DNA from: Ligustrum vulgare
Taxonomy: Eukaryota; Streptophyta; Magnoliopsida; Lamiales; Oleaceae
Direction of reading: 5' to 3'
DNA length: 64,000 bases
Assembly (NCBI GenBank): GCA_963555705.1
Contig: OY743168.1
Span: 92,606,925 to 92,670,924, forward strand
Of the stretch, positions 24,310-35,130 are shown piece by piece. How positions within the stretch are numbered: the first letter of the stretch is position 1; every line of letters begins with the position of its first letter. The position numbers and the translations under genes are program-made. The notes under the pieces were generated by a model that was not told where the DNA came from, searched no databases, and saw only the letters and a program-made list of their open reading frames with translations.

Positions 24310-24714
24310 CTGCTGGCGAGCTGTAGCTAGTTTTAATAGTTCATCGGCCTTGGAGAAATTGGTAAACCACTGGGCAAGGGGACTATTTTTGATGTCACCC
24401 CTCTTCCTATTGTCAACATCCTCCATCAGCACTATAGACAAGTAAATAAATAAAATAATAGCATACAAAACAATAGTAAATAGGGAAGTCCTTTGATAAC
24501 AAAAAAGACAGAACATACCAAGAGGCAAAGAAAAGTCATGGGGTAGTCTTAGTCTAGGCATAATAAAGGCAGGGTGATTTTGCACAGGTGCAAGGAAACC
24601 CTCTGAAGGCTTGGAAAACACAACTTCATCGTATGATTCCACAATAGGCTTCTTCCTAGACATGGAACCAGACTCCTCCGAAGGGTATAACTTATAAGCA
24701 TATTCTGTCAATCT
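24310..24714 (-). pseudogene. Two captured exons of one unidentified gene
   Basis: Exon a (24714-24519) encodes RLTEYAYKLYPSEESGSMSR, then KKPIVESYDEVVFSKPSEGF and a segment ending DFSLPL. Exon b (24431-24310) encodes VLMEDVDNRKRGDIKNSPLA, then QWFTNFSKADELLKLATARQ. The intervening 87-nt intron has GT-AG ends and joins in phase 1 to make an open frame; exon b ends at a donor (CAGCAG then GTTAGT). The first acceptor is weaker. Splice-compatible neighbours imply capture of a genomic segment from one gene. Source not recognised. Confidence 0.55.
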
Positions 24715-24785
24715 CTTAATCATAAATACACAACAGGAAAAAATACAGAGTTTTAGGAGAAAATGAAAAAAGAAAAGGAAAGACC

Positions 24786-24880
24786 AGTTGTGTGTGCTTT
24801 GATAGGCCAGGTCTACTACCTTTGAAATCATTAAAGACTTCGTCTACAGTTCTTAGTATTGGCTCGGGAATTCCTTCCAT
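24786..24880 (-). pseudogene. Captured first exon of an ALFIN-like PHD-finger gene
   Basis: Starts with ATG at 24880: M-E-G-I-P-E-P-I-L-R-T-V-D-E-V-F-N-D-F-K, the characteristic ALFIN-LIKE N-terminus. It continues G-S-R-P-G-L, after which one base appears to be missing relative to the family's GLIKALTT, then similarity stops. ALFIN-like proteins are nuclear readers of methylated histone H3K4 through a C-terminal PHD finger, which is absent here. Non-functional fragment inside the Helitron. Confidence 0.75.
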
Positions 24881-25315
24881 GTCCTACTACTCCTTCTGAC
24901 CAATTTTCAATCCCTATTGTTCTATTATTTGACAAACAACCACACAAAACCCCCCAAAATTAAATGCTTTTCAGGTGAAATTGAGCACATAATAGTAAGA
25001 ATTAGGGGTTTGCTGATGTCCTAGGTTTCTTCCTATACTCAACTTAAACAAATTCTGTAAAAAAAAAATAAATAAATTTACCGGAGACACAAAAACTGGC
25101 TGCAAGTGAAGGATCAGAAACCTGTGAAGAAGTAAATCAACTTAAAAAAAAACCCATCAACATGGTCCTTATCCTTAACTCAATGCTGCATAAAAAAAGT
25201 CATTCATATACACTTGCAGAAGAATGTCAATGAAGCAAACTGGAATAGGATATCTTGTATTGGTAAAGAAACTAATAGTGAACACAATAAACACAAAAAA
25301 AGATTACATTCTTAC

Positions 25316-25389
25316 CACATTGCAGATCCTGTTCCTACCCCAAAATCCAACACTTTAGCCGGCGTAAAATCTGGCACTCGTCTCCTTAC
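25316..25389 (-). pseudogene. Captured exon of an Rsm22-type methyltransferase-like gene
   Basis: A 74-nt exon between acceptor TTTATAG and donor GTAAGAATG. It encodes V-R-R-R-V-P-D-F-T-P-A-K-V-L-D-F-G-V-G-T-G-S-A-M-W. The FxPxKVLDFGxGTGSAxW pattern is the SAM-binding motif I of the mitochondrial ribosome assembly protein Rsm22 family. Only one exon is present in the Helitron. Confidence 0.7.
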
Positions 25390-27059
25390 CTATAAAACTT
25401 TACAAATAAATAAGAAGAGGATAAAAATGTAGACATTGATAGCGATAAAAATTCCATGTTCTTTAGCTAACCATCAATCATCAATAGTAACAAAAGGAAT
25501 ACATGGGTTGCCACGTTAACTTAAAATGGGAAAAAAAAGTATAGCTTTTATATTTCATATTTCATATTCATGCAACATTCAGACTACGCTCAATGCCTCT
25601 TCTATCCTCCCTTTTGTACCCTTGCTCCTTGTAGACTGAGTTTGATGAATTAAAATGTGACAGCAATATATAGGCACAATCAAAGCTCAGTATTTGATAC
25701 TAAGACCAATATGAAACTCTCAACATAAATAATTTCTTAACTTTATCTAATTTAAGCAGAGCTAACCAAATCAATAGCACAAATTAGACTTTTTTTGGTA
25801 AAGGCAATGCATTTGATTAATTTTATGCAAGCACTGTCATTGTTGAATTTATTCTCATCTAATAGTTAAGCATGTGGTATATTTATTTCTAGAATAAGAC
25901 TCTACAACCAATGTGAATCATGTCATTTTGTACATTCTTCATGGCTATCACACGTGCATCACAAAAGGAGACAATACAAACTCCTACTCATATTCCAACT
26001 AAAGAAACAAAGCAAGGGTAGAATTTATGGCTATATACCGATGCTTCCTAGAAAAATCATATGGTTAAGCTCCGAAATAAGCAATACACAAAAGCATACA
26101 TTTTATTAGTTGTATCAATATTATTGCTTATGTGCTCGATGTATCTATATTTTCACCTCATTTTGTTGTTGTTGGAACATAGTATGTACCAAAATAATTT
26201 TGATTTTTTTTTTGGTAGCACCAGGGACATCAAAAAGATAAAAGAAAACTAATGACTGGGCTTTAATTCAAGAGAAAGAACACACCTGGTACATGGTACA
26301 TGCACAAGTCTGACATTCCTTCGAGTCTTCAGCCTCCACTCAAAATGTACGCAATTCTCTTCATGTTTAGAATCCAAATCTTTCGTTCACCTCTACTTGC
26401 AAAGTCAACAAAAACAATGATCATACCTAAATTATTAGAACTCAGCATATCTAAGAAAATAAAAAATTATAAGGGAACCTTCAAAAAAAAAAATCTGTAA
26501 AGAAATTCACTAAACCCATGAGTTAAAACTTCTTTACAAAAAATTAATTCTTTAAGCTCTAGAACCACAGAGTGAAACCCAAACACCATACTTTCGATTC
26601 ATAGCGAAAATCTTCATTTACTTACCAAAAAAACATGCTTAAATCGTTCTCTCGATAAATCTCTTTCTCGATTATGAAAGCTACAAACCTAAGCAAAAGA
26701 AAACAAAAACAGAGGTTCAAAATTTTTGGGATCGTTAGAACCAGAAAGCTTCGACGAAATAAACCAGTATACGAAGAAAATCATGGGAGAAACCAATTGA
26801 AAACAGAAAAGAAAAAAGGAAGAGCTGGGTCGTCAGGTGGAGAAGTGGAGTAAAAGGCATGGGTTCTTGCGTGTTGTCAACAGAAGAAATGGGTCTCTGA
26901 AGATGAAGAAAGTGAAAATTCACATGGTGTCGGATATTTTGTTCGAGTCAGAAACGTGTGTTGCCCGTCAAAATGAAAGCGTCGTTCTCTATTGAACCAA
27001 AAGCGCATTTGTGCCTTGTGAATAGTGATTTTAGAAGTGATTCTTATATATAGTAGTGA

Positions 27060-27612
27060 TATCCAACAATCCCCCACTGTTCAAAATGCATCTTTGATAA
27101 TTTTTCAATACTTATGCATAAGGAATAGATATCTTTCGATTTGAATCTATCCAAAGTGTAATCAATCACAAGGTATCATTGAAATCCTAGGTGGCATAAA
27201 AGCTTTGAACATATTATTCCTTTGTAATGAAACCGATGAGATTACACACACAAGTATCATTGTGTTCTATGTTTTTCATAACACGCTTAGTACTTTTATG
27301 GCCTTGTGCTCATCCTATTTATGAATTTTTAAGAGAGAAACTTCGAACTCTCTATCGAGACGGCACTATCTCTAAATTCATATAGGTAAAGTTCTTCCAA
27401 TATCTTTGTCATATTTACAGATACTTGATCCTATTGATCCGAACTTCATTAAAAGTTTAAAAAACTTATCCCTCATTTTCTATGACAACCAACACTTATT
27501 TTGTAAGTGTTGAATACTATCCACTTATCGAATGACTTGTTTTTACCCTTTGAACCTAAAATGTACTTTTTAGTAAGTTTAGGTAGGGTTGCCATTATTG
27601 GTGGATCTTTAA
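27060..27612 (-). other. Copia 1 3' untranslated region, polypurine tract and LTR tip
   Basis: 27060-27068 is the first 9 bp of the 3' LTR (TGTTGGATA on the minus strand), cut from the rest by the Helitron. Immediately upstream in element sense lies the purine-rich AGTGGGGGAT, the second-strand primer. The remaining 530 bp has no ORF. Confidence 0.8.
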
Positions 27613-30600
27613 TTAAGATGTTTTTAACCCCATCCTACTTGATGTGGTCCTCACTAATTCCTTTGTGAGTGGTTTTGTTAGTGGATCCGCTAAATTATCA
27701 CTTGATTTTACATAAGTGATTGAAATTGTTCCATCTTTGATCAATTTCCTTACATAGTCGTGTCTTAGACTAATATGTCTAGACTTTCCATTGTATACTG
27801 CATTGTAAGCTCTTTCTAAAGTGGCTTGACTATCACATAGTATAGGAATAGAATTTAAATTCTTATCTCCTATTGGAATTTCATACAAGAGATCACTTAA
27901 CCACTCAGCTTCTTTTTTGACTTCTGCCAATGCTACAAATTCGGATTCCATTGTTGAGTGTGTTATTCATGTTTGTTTCTTGGATCTCCAAGAGACTGGT
28001 GCTCCTCCAAGAGTAAACACCCAACCTGAGGTGGATTTATTCTCACCTGTACTAGATATCCAACTTGCATCGGTAAATCCTTCTAGGATTGCCGGAAACC
28101 GGGAATATTGGAGACCTATATCTTTGGTTTTCTTTAAATAACCAAGAACTCGTCCAATTGCCTTCCAATGTTCCTTACTTGGGTTACTAGTAAACCTACT
28201 AAATTTACTAACTGCAAATGCTATATCTGGTCTAGTACATTGGACCGCATACATTAGAGATCCGATAGCACTTGCATATTCAAGTTGTGCTATTGCTCTT
28301 CCATCATTTTTTACAAGTTTAATACTTGCATCTAATGGGGTGTTTTCTTCTTTAATGTTCAAATGTTTGAACTTATCAATCACATTCTCAATATAATGTG
28401 TTTGATTAAGCATAAAACCCTCATTTCTTCTTGTGACCTTGATACCTAATATGGTATCCACTTGCCCAAGATCTTTCATTTTAAATGTGGAAGATAGAAA
28501 CATTTTTGTTTCATTTATGTCTTCCATGTGATTACTTATGATCAACATATCATCCACATAAAGGCATATAATCACAACATATTTTTCATGTTCCTTCGAA
28601 TATAAGCAATTATCAACACTATTGTGTTTGAATCTAAATGACATAATTTCCAAATTGAACTTCTCAAGCCAATTTTTCGGTGCTTGCTTTAAACCAAATA
28701 ATGATTTAACTAATTTGCATACTTTCTTTTCATTTTCGGGGAGAACAAAACCTTCAGGTTGTTCCATATAAACCTCATCATCAAGGTCCCCATTCAAGAA
28801 AGGTGTTTTAACATCCATTTGGTGTATATGCAAATCATAAATGGAAGCTAAGGCAAACATTATTCTTATAGATGTAATGCGTGCCACGGGTGCATATGTG
28901 TCAAAATAATCTATTCCTTCCTTTTGTCGATATCCTTTGGCTACTAGTCGAGCTTTAAAGGTATTAGGAGTACCATCCGCATTGTACTTCTTTCTAAATA
29001 CCCATTTACACCCTATAGGTTTAGAGCCATTTGGTAAATCAACAAGTTCCCAAGTATTGTTAGACATTATTGAATTCATTTCATCTTTTATAGCATCTTT
29101 CCAAAAAATACTATCTCTTGATGACATAGCCTCTTTATAAGTTTTAGGATCCGTTTCGATTTGCAGAACATATGGTGTTGTTCTAATGACACTCTTTATA
29201 TTTCCTTCAATAAGATAAAAGAGAAATAAGTTGATAGTGTATTTCATCCGGTCCTAATACTTTTTCTTTTCGAGTTCTTTTGCTTCTACGAAGTTTATTA
29301 GGATCATTAACACCTTTAGAGGATGTTTCTTCAAATGATCTTGTAGAGTTTGGAATCTCTTTATTTGATTCCTTAATATTTTTATCCGAAGATAAAGAAT
29401 CCTCAAATAACTTTACTTCTCCTGATTCAATTATCACATTGGCCTCCAAATTCAATAATCGATATGCTTTACTATTTGAGGCATATCCAACAAAAACACA
29501 TTTGATCCCTCTTGGACCAAGTTTTGTTCGTTTAGTATCGGCGTTTTTGCAATAAGTAAGACACTCCCACACTTTGAAGTAACCAATATTTGGTTTTCTT
29601 CCTTTCCATAATTCATATGGAGATACTTTTGTAAATTTTGAAGGAACTCTATTTAATATATGACATGCACTATGTAATGCTTCACCCCAAAGATTAAATG
29701 GCAATTTAGAATATAACAACATTGCATTAATCATTTCAACAAGTGTCCTATTTTTTCTTTCCGCCAAAGCATTTTGTTCGGGTGTTCTAGGTGCACTACA
29801 TTGATGAATTATGCCATGTTGTTCACAAAATAAGTTAAAATCACTAGAGAAGTATTCACCTCCTCTATCACTCCTAAGAATTTTTATTTTCTTATTCAAG
29901 TGATTTTCAACTTCATTTTTATATGCTTTGAAAGTTTCAAAAGTCTCATCCTTATGTTTTAATAAATAAACATAAGTAAATCTAAAACAATCATCAATAA
30001 ATGTTATGAAATATCTATTTCCACCCCTTGTTAACATACCATTTAATTCACATATGTCGGTATGCACAAGATCTAATAATTGATTTGTTCTAGTTACACT
30101 ATGAAAATGTTTCTTAATCATCTTAGATTCTACCCAAGTCTTGCATTTATAAATTTTGTTTTCATCATAAGATATTAAGTCACACATTTTCATTCTTTTC
30201 ATAGTATTATTGCCTATATGCCCTAATCTACCATGCCACAAAGTAAAGGAGTCAAGCATATAAGCAGAATTCACTTTATTCATATTTTTATTGTCAACGG
30301 TATACAGTTTGGCCATTCCATCACAAGAATAGGCCTTTCCAACAAAGATCCCATTACGGGATAATACAAGTTTACCGGATTCATAAACACTTTTGATTCC
30401 AGGTTTTCCCAAAAGATCACCACTAACTAAGTTCCTATTCATGTTCGGAACATGGAATACATTAGTGAGAGTAACGATTTTTCCGGATGTGAAGATGATG
30501 TCTACATGTCCTTTTCCAACCACTTTGGAGCGGCCTTCATTACCCATGTGTATTTCATGTCCATCTTCCAAGTCATGATAAGTTTTAAATAAAGACTTAT

Positions 30601-31555
30601 CATAACACACATGTATGGTGGCACAAGTGTCATACCACCATCCTTGAACCTTTCCTTTTATAGTGTTGACTTCACATATTGTAGCCACGATGTTGTCATC
30701 TTCAATGGAGTTTATTTTATGTTCACCATTGGATTTCTTCTTATGCCTACACACATTGGCCCAATGACCAGATTTTCCACAAATATAGCATGGCCCCTTT
30801 GGTTTTGGTTTAAACTTCCCTTTGTCCTTTTTGGGACCAAGGGGATTAAACTTTTCCTTGTTGGAGTGTTCGGCATTTTCAATAGCATTTGCTTTTGATT
30901 TTGCTTCATAAGAATTCTTATTCTTGTCCCTCATTCTCGATTCTTCTTCAATGCGTAGATGCTTTTGTAATCGTTCCAAAGTAAAGTCTTCGGAGTTATG
31001 AAGAATCTTCTTCCGGTATCCTTTCCAAGCACTTGGAAGTTTGGCAATAATTGCCCCCACTTGAAAGGATTCCGGGAGTTCTATTTTGACCGCTTTCAAT
31101 TTGTTGACAAGTACTTGTAATTCATGTACTTGAGGGAGAATATGAATATTGTCCAAAAATTTAAAATTAAATTTTTTTGTGATTAAAAATTTCTTGGTAC
31201 CTTCTTCTTCCGCCTTGTATTTGTTTTCCAATTCGTTCCAAATATCTCTTGCCGAAGAAGTGTTGATGTAGAGATCATATAACCGGTTCGACAAAGCATT
31301 CAAAATATGTCCACGACATATTAGTTCATCCTCTTGTCTTTTCTTCCTCTCGGCCCTTATTGCCTCCGTGTCTGTCTCCATTGGTTCCGCTAAAGGTTCC
31401 AAATCCGGATCCAAAATGTAGAAGATCTTCAATGCGGTGAGTAGAAATTTTAACTTGTCTTGCCAACGCGTAAAGTCTGTTCCATCAAATCTATCGAGCC
31501 TCACAAGATCTTGGTTCATCAATTTGATAGTTGCAAGAGTCGTTTCATTCTCCAT
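27613..31555 (-). pseudogene. Copia 1 gag-pol polyprotein, one frameshift and one stop
   Basis: Start ATG at 31555 (MENETTLATIKLMNQDLVRL). Order: gag (WQDKLKFLL region), zinc knuckle C-Y-I-C-G-K-S-G-H-W-A-N-V-C, protease region (WWYDTCATIH), integrase (GHIG..., then APRTPEQNALAERKNRTL), reverse transcriptase ([23 protein letters not shown]), RNase H (DSQATLERAYN, KSRHISLRHDYVR). The frame to 29207 and the one from about 29247 differ by one base, so there is a frameshift between integrase and RT. At 27967-27969 a TGA interrupts SKKQT-stop-ITHSTMESEF where related elements have a sense codon, commonly Cys. Otherwise the domains are well preserved. Confidence 0.93.
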
Positions 31556-31573
31556 GGCAATATAGTTTGAGAT

Positions 31574-32228
31574 TGTTGGAAATATGGTGTAGGAGAATGA
31601 AGAAAATGATAAAAACAACAATAATTGATGAAGGAAATATAATGCTCAAACACGTAAAACACGTTGTCCTCAAACTATATTTGCGCCCACCGGGATCAAG
31701 TTTGCTTTTGGGATTATTGCAAATAGGTTTGTAGGATTAATCAAGTCTTCCCTTCAGGTTCAAACAAAGCAAAATAAGAACTTGAAATAAACAAGAACAC
31801 TAAAATTGGAAATGAAGAAATGGATATTTTTTTGGACATCAATCTTTGATGTAAGAATGTTTTTCAAGTGTCTTGGAATGAAATAAGATCACTTATTTAT
31901 AGATATCCAAACACCAATCACGAATTGGTGCCATCTTTCCATGAAAATGTGAAATGTTTCTCCAAAAGGTGCCAAATTCAAACAATTAACGGTCAAAGTT
32001 TTATACCGTGCGACCGCGCGGTTAAATCATCGCGCGGCCGCGCGGTTCTACAATAAATTACACGTCAAAAATCGACGTGTGGCCACACGATTTTTGTATC
32101 GTACGGCCGCGCGGTTATATATTTGATGCCACCTTTGATTTTTTCATTTCCGTTTCTTTTTAAAATCATTCATTTATTTATCATTAATCATTTTAAACAC
32201 ACACACACACACATATATATATCCAACA
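31574..32228 (-). repeat. 5' LTR of copia 1, 655 bp
   Basis: TG..CA ends in element sense (TGTTGGATATATATA at 32228, TTTCCAACA at 31574). Contains an (AC)n(AT)n tract near its outer end and a CpG-dense palindromic block at about 32003-32115. No obvious tRNA-iMet primer site follows it (ATCTCAAACTAT instead of TGGTATCAGA). Confidence 0.92.
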
Positions 32229-32425
32229 AACCCACCACTCCCGTACGTCGAATGAAAGCCATCCTTGAAACTTCAGCAGGATTCGTCTACCTTGTGAGTT
32301 GCTTATCTTCCTTTTCTTAATTTAGTTATGCAGGTGAGCATAGTTGGGGTTACGGAGGCTCGTGCATCTATCGGTGATTAAGTCTAGTCTCCCATCCATG
32401 AAATTAAAGCTCTTAGCAAATTCTT
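32229..32425 (+). pseudogene. Tryptophan synthase alpha pseudogene, part right of the copia insertion
   Basis: Reads T-T-P-V-R-R-M-K-A-I-L-E-T-S-A-G-F-V-Y-L, then a 40-nt GT-AG intron-like gap (32294-32333), then V-S-I-V-G-V-T-E-A-R-A-S-I-G-D followed by in-frame TAA (32379) and TAG (32385). Similarity continues as S-P-I-H-E-I-K-A-L-S-K. The pattern matches the family's ERMKAI..(S/A)EGFVYLVS..GVTGARAS..DKV..L..EIK. The enzyme converts indole-glycerol phosphate to indole in plastids. Two stops and no upstream exons: a dead fragment, split by the copia element. Confidence 0.8.
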
Positions 32426-33755
32426 GAGTATTCATATTTTCTCGTTAACCAGTCTTTTATTTTACATTTCACTTTTTCTTTTTTCCATCAATCATATAAC
32501 TTCATAACTTCTTCACTTCAAAAAGGACACTATCATGAAATTTTTCCTGTGAACTTCACAAAACAAGAGCCTGCATGCATGCATGTCTTCCCTGTTGACA
32601 TCTTTGAGTAAGCACTATATGTTAACAAATTCATTTATTTCTGCGAAAGACAAAATCATTTAGATACTATACTAACATTCTTTTTCTGGTATCTTTGAGA
32701 CTTCTAAAACAATATATAGATCACTTCTTTACGCTTTGTTCATAAAAAAATAAACGAACTTCTAATCTGCAAAATAGGATGAAAAAACAAGTCATTTAAA
32801 TTTCAACCACAAGTCTAAAAAGGCTATACGGACGCTGAAAAATGAGAATTCCATGAGAAAGATATCGATAAAGAAAATGAAAAGCGAATCATGGATGAGG
32901 AGGATGATCAGCTATACATTCTTGCCTTCTTGGACTGTAGCAAAATGGTAACAATTTTGATAGAAGACCATTTGAAGGTAATTGAATTTTTTTATAAAAT
33001 AAAGGTGACCTATAATTATTATTCTATAATTTTCATAATTGTATTATGTATATGTGAAAGGGAAGATAGTTTCATGATGATTTAGATTGGGAGTTTATTT
33101 GTATTTTTGGTGCTTTTTGTGAATGGTTGAATAACTAGATTTTCCTCACTTGCGATACACGATATTAAATATAAAAAATAATATTATATTAAAATATCTA
33201 TTAAAATTTTACAAACAATATAATTAATTCAAATTATAATAGCTTCTTTGAATAGAAAAAGTCCATTTACTTATTTAGTTAAATAATAAATGACGGTTAT
33301 TTACATCTCGTAATCATAATCAAAATATACAAATAACAATAACAATATTGTTTAATGGTACTCATTATTCAAAACATCATTTTTTTTCAAACTTATTTTC
33401 AATCACATACAATAAATAAAATAATGTACACATAAAGTTAAAAATAATACAAAATAAAGAACAAAATTTTTTATATTTTTGTATTAAATTAGATTCTTTT
33501 TTCTTTTATAAAATAAAATGTTCATTGAATTTTTTATTTAAATTAAATTCATTTATGTTTATTCAATTTTAATTTTTTGTTCAAAGTTGAATTTTATTCT
33601 TTTGTTAATAATCATCAATTTATTAATTTTATTCACGCTTGTGTTGAAAACGGTATTTAAAAATTACATTCAAAGTAATTTATACAGAAGTAAATATGAT
33701 AAATGATTTTTTTGCCTCTCATATTTAGCATTTTTTTTCAATTTTTTTTCAAAAT
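32426..33755. other. AT-rich intergenic stretch
   Basis: No gene supported. A 64-codon frame at 32891-33085 begins MDEEDDQLYILAFLDC but has no family similarity. Confidence 0.4.
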
Positions 33756-35130
33756 TTATTCTATTACCGTAATTATTAAAATTTAAAAAACAATATAATC
33801 AATCCAGATTATTAAAAATTTATTTCGATAGTAGATGCTAATTTATATATTTAAATAATAAACGATCGTAGATTTCAATAATTTTTATACATTATTATTT
33901 TTTGTTTGCAAATTTCTATATACAACTACAAACCCACCCCCAAATCCCCCCCCCCCTAAGAGAATCGAACTCAAGATCTCAATTTTGGTAAGGGGTGTCC
34001 CCCCACTTGGACAGAGCCCTTGTTCTCATTTTTTATGCATTATTGTTAACTTTATTGAAAATGAAAATTTACACACGCATTTGACTCTTATATTTAACAT
34101 TTTTTTGTTTTTTAGTTTTTAATAAAAAATTTAGCACAATAATTATAAATGTGTGTCGTAAATTTTTTTAGCCTCTGTTTGACAAATTCAAAAAAACATG
34201 TTTTTAAACAACACAATTTTTCAAATTATTTTTTAACCGCACATATTTTTTCTCCATTTTTCAATCATACATCTTACCTCGAAAACATAACAAAATATTT
34301 TTAATCATGAATTTTTTTACAAACAAATCTGTTTGAGAAATTTTGTGATATTGTGTAAAAATGTCTATAATTTTTTTTTTAAAATTTCATTAAAAAAACC
34401 AATCACAATAATAATATATAAGATATATAATAATTCATAAAATATGATTTGTAATAACAAATGATAATAATCAAAACATAATTTTAATACTAACTATTAC
34501 ACATATAATTTATAATATTAAGAATAACAAATAAATAAAATGCTTATAATAATAATATTCTATTACCATAATTATAAAATTTAAAAACAACATAGTCAAT
34601 CCAAATTATTAAAAACTTATTTAGTTAGTAAATGTCAATTTGTATATTTAAATAATAAACGATCGTAGATTTAAATAATTTTTATGCATTATTTTTAACT
34701 TCGTTGAAAATGAAAATTTACATAATTTTTGACTTTTATATTTAACATTTTTTTTAGTTTTCAATAAAAAAAATGTAACACAATAATTATAATTGTGTGT
34801 TTGGAAAAATGTATGTTGTAATTTTCCTATTTGTCAAATCAAAAAAAAATCATGTTTTTAAACAACACAATTTCCCATATTATTTTTTTAACCACACATT
34901 TTATCTTCATTTTTTAACCACACATTTTATCTTCATTTTTTAACCATACATCTTACATCGAAAACATAAAAAAGTAAAAAAACATATTTTTAAACACAAA
35001 ACTTTTAACAAACAGATCTGTTTGAGAAATTTTATGATTTATAAAAATGTCTATAAATTACTTTTTAAAATTTATCGAACACATGTTTATCTATATCAAA
35101 TATTCAAATGAAGAAAAAATTATAGAAAAC
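33756..35130. repeat. Direct duplication, period about 797 bp
   Basis: TATTCTATTACCGTAATTAT, CAATCCAGATTATTAAAAA and AATAATAAACGATCGTAGAT (from 33756) are repeated in order from 34553. Both copies go on to TTTTTAAACAACACAATTT and CATACATCTTACMTCGAAAACATAA. A weaker third relative lies near 33180. One copy contains the SINE below; the other provides its empty site. Confidence 0.8.
33897..34029 (-). mobile_element. tRNA-related SINE, 133 bp
   Basis: Flanked by a 15-bp target duplication with one mismatch, TTTTTATACATTATT (33882-33896) and TTTTTATGCATTATT (34030-34044). The paralogous block near 34678-34693 has this sequence once. On the minus strand the element begins with a Pol III A-box-like GGCTCTGTCCAAGTGG, then a B-box-like GAGTTCGATTC, a G-rich run, and ends with AAACAAAAAAT. 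Confidence 0.72.

Larger units (their letters stand above)
21046..27059 (-). mobile_element. Helitron carrying several host-gene fragments, 6.0 kb
   Basis: Minus-strand element. 5' end TCACTACTATATATAAGAATC (at 27059). The 3' end has the hairpin CACGTGCTGTGCACGTG then TATGTCTACTAG (CTAG at 21046-21049). It sits between host A (27060) and T (21045) with no target duplication, as Helitrons do. The empty site is given by the other LTR of the same copia element (TGTTGGATA joined to TATATATGTG). No Rep/helicase; the interior holds exon-like pieces with intact splice sites from several unrelated genes, listed separately. Confidence 0.9.
20397..32228 (-). mobile_element. Ty1/copia retrotransposon 1 with a Helitron in its 3' LTR
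   Basis: Minus-strand element: 5' LTR 31574-32228, gag-pol 31555 to 27613, polypurine tract at about 27069-27078, 3' LTR 27068-27060 plus 21045-20397. Without the 6.0-kb Helitron it is about 5.8 kb, a normal copia length. The flanking 5-mers CACCC (20392-20396) and AACCC (32229-32233) look like a target duplication with one mismatch. The LTRs differ at many sites, the 3' LTR terminus is mutated (TTTTGAAAAT against TGTTGGAAAT), and the polyprotein is broken, so the copy is old and dead. The insertion site is a tryptophan synthase alpha sequence. Confidence 0.9.
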
